Origin: Streptomyces sp. B3I8
GTDB taxonomy: Bacteria > Actinomycetota > Actinomycetes > Streptomycetales > Streptomycetaceae
Reading direction: 5' to 3'
NCBI RefSeq assembly: GCF_030816915.1
Contig: NZ_JAUSYN010000002.1
Coordinates: 7,453,501-7,517,500, forward strand
DNA: 64,000 nucleotides
The position numbers and the translations under genes were made by a program. Position 1 is the first letter of the stretch; each line of letters starts with the position of its first letter. Shown piece after piece: positions 60,490 to 64,000 of the stretch. Under the pieces are notes generated by a model. The model saw only the letters and a list, made by a program, of their open reading frames with translations. It did not search any database and had not been told where the DNA came from.

Positions 60490-63150
60490 TCAGCTGCGCC
60501 CGGACTGTTCTGCAGCCCAGGTGTAGCCCAGCTCTGCGAGGGCGGCCCGCTGTGTCGCATCCAGCCGGTCACGCCTGGCCTTCTGGTTACTCAAGAACAC
60601 ACCCAGCCTGATCGCCGAACCGTCAGGCAGCTCCTCAATGTGCGCCCTCCCGACGACGGTTCTGCCTTCCCGCTGGATGTACTGGGTCAGGGCTGCCAGA
60701 CCGCGCTGGAAGGCTGACGCTTTCCCGCCTTTCTTGGCCGCCGGAGCTGGGGCGGGCTGCTCGGCGGGCGTTACCCCCAGCCGCGCGAGCCGCTGCTGCT
60801 GGTCTTCGGAGAGCTCCGCCCAGCTGCGGCGTTGCCGCTGAAGCCATTTGCCGAGGTCATCGCCTTCGTAGAGGACACCGGGCGCGATGTCGGGCAGGAC
60901 ACCGCCGGGTTCGTCTTCGGCGAGGTGGGCGAGCACCCGGTAGTGGCGTTGCCAGTCCAGTGGCCAGGGGCAGTTCCAGCCGGGGTCGATCCCGGAGAGC
61001 TGTGCGCCCCGTGTCTGCGCCCGTTCGGGATGCTTGCCGAGGCCGCCCTTACGCCTGAGATTCGCCAGTAGCTGACCGATGGGGACAGGCTTGCCGTCGG
61101 CGGGATCGCCCCACAGGGCGTCCTGCCTCGGGGCCATGTGCCCGTGCGCACGGTGGTACGAGCGCAACACCGCCAGCTTCGTCTCCCAGGCTTCTTCGCC
61201 GGGCTCCCAGACCATGCCGGCCTCCGGCGCGTCGAGCAGCTTCTTGCGCCGCTCCTCAAGCTCCCCGGCCCGCCGCGCCTTCCGCTGCTGGTGCACCCAC
61301 CTGCCCAGCGGAAAGGCCCTGGTGACGCCGACCTCGGTCTCCGTGTCGTAGGGGACGGCGTGCAGGCCGGTGATCCCGTGCTCCTTCCGCCACCGCAGCA
61401 GGGCCTGGTAGCCCTCCAGCCAGACCAGTGACTCCGGCCGGTAGACCCGGGTGCGCAAGAACGCCGCGATCGTCGCCGCGTCCCTCGGGGTGGAGAAGTG
61501 GAGCAGGGCCGATTCGGCGGCGGCCTGGGTGTCGTCGTCCTCTTGGTCCTGGCCGTTGCTCTCGCTGCCGGCTCCGATGATCTGGCCGTCTTCGTCCCGC
61601 TTCACGTGCACGTGCCGCTGCCCGTGGGTGAGGGCACGTGAGGCGAGTTGTTCGACGAGTCGTTCGTCATGTGAGCGCAGGCCTTGGAGGACGGCTACGA
61701 GGGGCTTGAAGCTTGCGGAGGCGAGCATGTTGGTCGGGTCTTCTCCGGGTTTGAGGAAGACGGGCACGATGATCCGCGCGATTTTGGTGGAGCCGTCCTT
61801 GTTGGGGCGGAGGGCGCGGCCGATGTTCTGGACGATCTCGATCTGGGAGCCGCGGGTGTCGGCGAAGCAGACGGCTTCGACTCCTCGTTCGCCGGTGATG
61901 TCGACGCCTTCTCCGAGGACGCGGCAGCTGGCGAGGAACGCGCGGTGTACGCGTCGGCCGTCGGCGTCGATGCCGCCTGCGAACTGGTGGAGGGCTTCGC
62001 GTCGTTCGGTGACGAGGTGGTCGCCGCACAGCCACGCCGACCACACCCGCTCCGGCGGGACGTGCCGTCCGGCTTCCAGTTCGTAGAACCCAGCGCCGAT
62101 CGACGACGCGGGCAGCTTCTCCGCGGCCGCCAGGTCCTCGCCGGAGGCGTCGCGCGCGTACAGCGCGGCTGCGGTCTTCGGCAGTTTCTCCGCGAACGCG
62201 GCGGCTTCCTCGACCTTCTGGTGGAACGTCATGACCGTACGCAGGTTGTACGCCGCCGCGTGCTCCAAAAGTGCGGTCTGCAGCAGCGCCAGGCGCCGGC
62301 CCCGCCGCGCCTCCTGTGACTCCCCGACGATGTGGGAGGGGTCGTGGATTTCGAGGACGTCGATCTCGAACCCGGCGAGGATGCCCCGCTCGATCGCCTC
62401 GGAGAGCCCGAGTTCGGCGCCGGGGAGCCAGGCCCCGAAGGTGCCGTCCGGGTCGTCGGCCATGCTCGCGAGTTCCGCCTCCATCCCGCCCGCGCCCTTC
62501 TGCGGGCGGGGCGAGGCGAGGATGCGCGGGGTGGCGGTGAGGTAGAGCCGGAAGTCCGCGGGGATGCGGGCGTTGTCGTGGATCGCCGCCCACGGCCGAC
62601 CGAGGTCACCCGCGGTTGAGTGGGCCTCGTCCACGATGGCGAGGTCGAACGGGGCCATCTGCTGGCCGTAGAGCCGCTCCCCGCCCGCCAGAGCGGCTTC
62701 CACCGGCCCGCGAACCGTCCGCCGGCCGGTCGGGTCCTCCGGGTCCTCGCGGTCCACGAGGGAGGCGTAGGTGGCGAACACGACCACGGGCCCGGACCCG
62801 GCCCAGAGCGCGAGCTGGATCGCATTCGTGGTGGTGCGCACCCCCAGTGCACCGAGGACCGGGTCGTTCTCCAGCGAGCACACCGCCACCATCGGCGCCC
62901 GATGCCCGACCGCACGCCACGCCTGGGCGGTCTGTGCGAGCAGGTCCAGGGTGGGCACGGTCACCAGGATCCGTCCGCCCGGGAAGCACTCCAGCGCGCT
63001 CGCGGCAGCCGTGATCGTCTTACCGGAGCCGGTGGCGGACACCAGCGTGCCCCGGGCCCCCTGCACGGGAACAGACGATCTTGCAAAAAATTTGGCCCAT
63101 TCCCGAATGGCCGTTTTCTGGGTCACCTGATGTTCCCGGAGACTGATCAC
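60490..63150 (-). CDS. DEAD/DEAH-box helicase with helicase-associated (HA) repeats
   Basis: An 886-residue superfamily 2 helicase. Walker A is VSATGSGKTITAA, the DEAH box IVDEAHSTAGD, motif III YLTATPRI, and motif VI QNIGRALRPNKDGST. The C-terminal third has several HA-domain modules (WKLAVLRSYHRAHGHMAP-like, WNCPWPLDWQRHYRVL, and KWLQRQRRSWAELSEDQQQR). The GTG at 63150 has AAAGG upstream, and the helicase fold begins at once (LREHQVTQKTAI). Such proteins are typical of Streptomyces chromosome arms and linear plasmids. The start overlaps the end of the preceding gene by four bases. Confidence 0.88.
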   Translation of the reverse strand: MISLREHQVTQKTAIREWAKFFARSSVPVQGARGTLVSATGSGKTITAAASALECFPGGRILVTVPTLDLLAQTAQAWRAVGHRAPMVAVCSLENDPVLGALGVRTTTNAIQLALWAGSGPVVVFATYASLVDREDPEDPTGRRTVRGPVEAALAGGERLYGQQMAPFDLAIVDEAHSTAGDLGRPWAAIHDNARIPADFRLYLTATPRILASPRPQKGAGGMEAELASMADDPDGTFGAWLPGAELGLSEAIERGILAGFEIDVLEIHDPSHIVGESQEARRGRRLALLQTALLEHAAAYNLRTVMTFHQKVEEAAAFAEKLPKTAAALYARDASGEDLAAAEKLPASSIGAGFYELEAGRHVPPERVWSAWLCGDHLVTERREALHQFAGGIDADGRRVHRAFLASCRVLGEGVDITGERGVEAVCFADTRGSQIEIVQNIGRALRPNKDGSTKIARIIVPVFLKPGEDPTNMLASASFKPLVAVLQGLRSHDERLVEQLASRALTHGQRHVHVKRDEDGQIIGAGSESNGQDQEDDDTQAAAESALLHFSTPRDAATIAAFLRTRVYRPESLVWLEGYQALLRWRKEHGITGLHAVPYDTETEVGVTRAFPLGRWVHQQRKARRAGELEERRKKLLDAPEAGMVWEPGEEAWETKLAVLRSYHRAHGHMAPRQDALWGDPADGKPVPIGQLLANLRRKGGLGKHPERAQTRGAQLSGIDPGWNCPWPLDWQRHYRVLAHLAEDEPGGVLPDIAPGVLYEGDDLGKWLQRQRRSWAELSEDQQQRLARLGVTPAEQPAPAPAAKKGGKASAFQRGLAALTQYIQREGRTVVGRAHIEELPDGSAIRLGVFLSNQKARRDRLDATQRAALAELGYTWAAEQSGRS

Positions 63151-63640
63151 AGATTTCGACCTTTCCTTTTTCCGGGCGACATCAGGTTCTTCCACCACGT
63201 GCCCGTGCCCGAAGTGACCGCGCTTTCGTCGAGGGCCGGAGCGGGGCAGGGGTACCTGCCGATCCCGCCGCGCGCGGGCAGCTCGTCCTCGAAGCCGCAG
63301 GCGGCTACAGCTTTGAAGCCACCGTGCCACAGCGCTTCGAGCACGGCCGTGACGGCCTGCACCACCTCGTCCGGCGTTCCCGCGTGGGCCTCGCACTCAG
63401 CACGGTCGGCCACTGAAGGAAGCCGAAGGGATGGGCGCGCCGATTGGTGGCGTAGTCGTTGTGCTCGCCTTCCACGCGCACCGGCCCGACGGTCAGCTCC
63501 GCACCGTCGTCCTCAACGAGGCCGAGGGCGTCTCGAAGCCGGCCCACGACCCGCGGGGCGGACACGGCGTCCACGTAGATCGAGGCGTCGCTGTAAGGGG
63601 AGTCCGGGCCGAGGGGCGACGGCCCGCGATCATTCGGCAC
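63147..63640 (-). pseudogene. Small immunity-like protein gene with a one-base frameshift
   Basis: From GTG 63640 (with GGGGAG upstream) the frame reads SDASIYVDAVSAPRVVGRLR, ELTVGPVRVEGEHNDYATNR and HPFGFLQWPTVL. Near 63408 one base appears lost, and the other frame continues ECEAHAGTPDEVVQAVTAVL and AVAACGFEDELPARGGIG, the conserved C-terminal FEDELP pattern. Restoring one base would give about 160 residues. The gene starts inside the ankyrin gene's end and runs into the helicase gene. Its biochemical role is unknown. Confidence 0.6.
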
Positions 63641-63914
63641 GCGCGCTCCCCGGGGATTTGGCCGGGGTGAGGGAGAGGAAGTGCTGGAGCAGCCGCTGGG
63701 CCGGTTCGTGGCCGTAGCTCTCGGCCATCTGCAGCGGAGTTTCCCCGTTGGCAGCCGGCAGGTACAGGTCGGCACCGTAGGCCAGCCCGATTGCAGTGCT
63801 GGCCGTGTGCAGGGGACGCCCCGACTGCAGGTGGCCGTCCCCTTCCGAGCCGATCGCGTGAGTCAGCAACGTGAGCCCGAAGCACACCTCGTCCGGGTCC
63901 GCCCCAGCGTCCAC
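63630..63914 (-). CDS. Small ankyrin-repeat protein
   Basis: A 94-residue protein with ankyrin-like helices: VDAGADPDEVCFGLTLLTHA, TASTAIGLAYGADLYLPAAN, GETPLQMAESYGHEPAQRLL. GAGGTGGAG lies before the GTG, and an in-frame TGA precedes it, so it appears complete though short. It heads a leftward string with the frameshifted gene and the helicase. Confidence 0.7.
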   Translation of the reverse strand: MDAGADPDEVCFGLTLLTHAIGSEGDGHLQSGRPLHTASTAIGLAYGADLYLPAANGETPLQMAESYGHEPAQRLLQHFLSLTPAKSPGSARAE

Positions 63915-64000
63915 GGCTCCACCTCAGGCCAGGAGCTAGGCCCTAGCGCATCGGAACCCATAGCGCCCTTCCCCTCTCCACCGGCCTTGCTGGGCCGTGG

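Overview
The window has very high GC, strong GC at third codon positions, frequent GTG starts, ATGA/GTGA stop-start overlaps, rare TTA codons, a conservon, a DasR-type chitinase operator and DmdR/IdeR-type iron boxes. Together these point to a Streptomyces (or very close actinomycete) chromosome. The many transposase fragments, the helicase-associated-domain protein and the TnsA-like gene in the last 10 kb suggest a chromosome-arm region. No rRNA, tRNA or CRISPR array was found.

Layout. 0-10 kb: the tail of a TetR regulator coupled to an MFS exporter, a decayed MDR oxidoreductase, an Asp/Glu racemase, a SAM methyltransferase behind a promoter framed by an inverted repeat, a large Tat-exported discoidin-domain protein behind a LacI-type palindrome, and two small conserved proteins. 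10.5-21.6 kb: two divergent transcription units share a promoter region with two iron boxes. Leftward is a Dpp/Opp-type ABC importer (lipoprotein, two permeases, fused double ATPase). Rightward is a cassette of 2OG-Fe(II) oxygenase, SbnB-like dehydrogenase, PLP decarboxylase, SbnA-like synthase and MATE exporter. This looks like an iron-controlled, diaminopropionate-derived metallophore system with no NIS or NRPS synthetase beside it.

21.7-36.6 kb: a terpenoid region. A five-gene leftward operon, every junction overlapping or nearly so, encodes a HisC-like aminotransferase, polyprenyl synthase, UbiA prenyltransferase, squalene-hopene-cyclase-like protein and FAD epoxidase-like monooxygenase. 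A TauD oxygenase lies downstream, and a sulfotransferase plus a second cyclase-like paralogue lie upstream. Both cyclase-like proteins lack the DxDD motif. Further right are a PEP-mutase-like enzyme, an SDR and a canonical class I terpene synthase.

37-46 kb: a GH18 chitinase, then a lower-GC three-gene island (unknown protein, matrixin protease with a seven-blade lectin propeller, 20-residue-repeat protein) bracketed by two IS1380-type remnants, then a GH87-type alpha-1,3-glucanase. 46-49.3 kb: broken LuxR and IS256 genes, a nucleotidyltransferase of the aminoglycoside/lincosamide-resistance type, and small unknowns. 49.5-54.1 kb: a complete conservon (cvnA-D plus a CYP157-like P450). 54.5-57.8 kb: a graveyard of spliced fragments (FAD reductase, IS110, IS481, SDR, collagen-like, discoidin, BBE oxidase) with a 36-bp tandem repeat. 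57.8-64 kb: a Tat amidase, a frameshifted TnsA-like gene, a DEAD/DEAH helicase with helicase-associated repeats, a frameshifted small gene and an ankyrin protein.

TTA (bldA) codons fall in the 2OG oxygenase, the MATE exporter, the first gene of the terpenoid operon, the sulfotransferase and the amidase. Expression of both specialised-metabolism regions is therefore probably tied to development.
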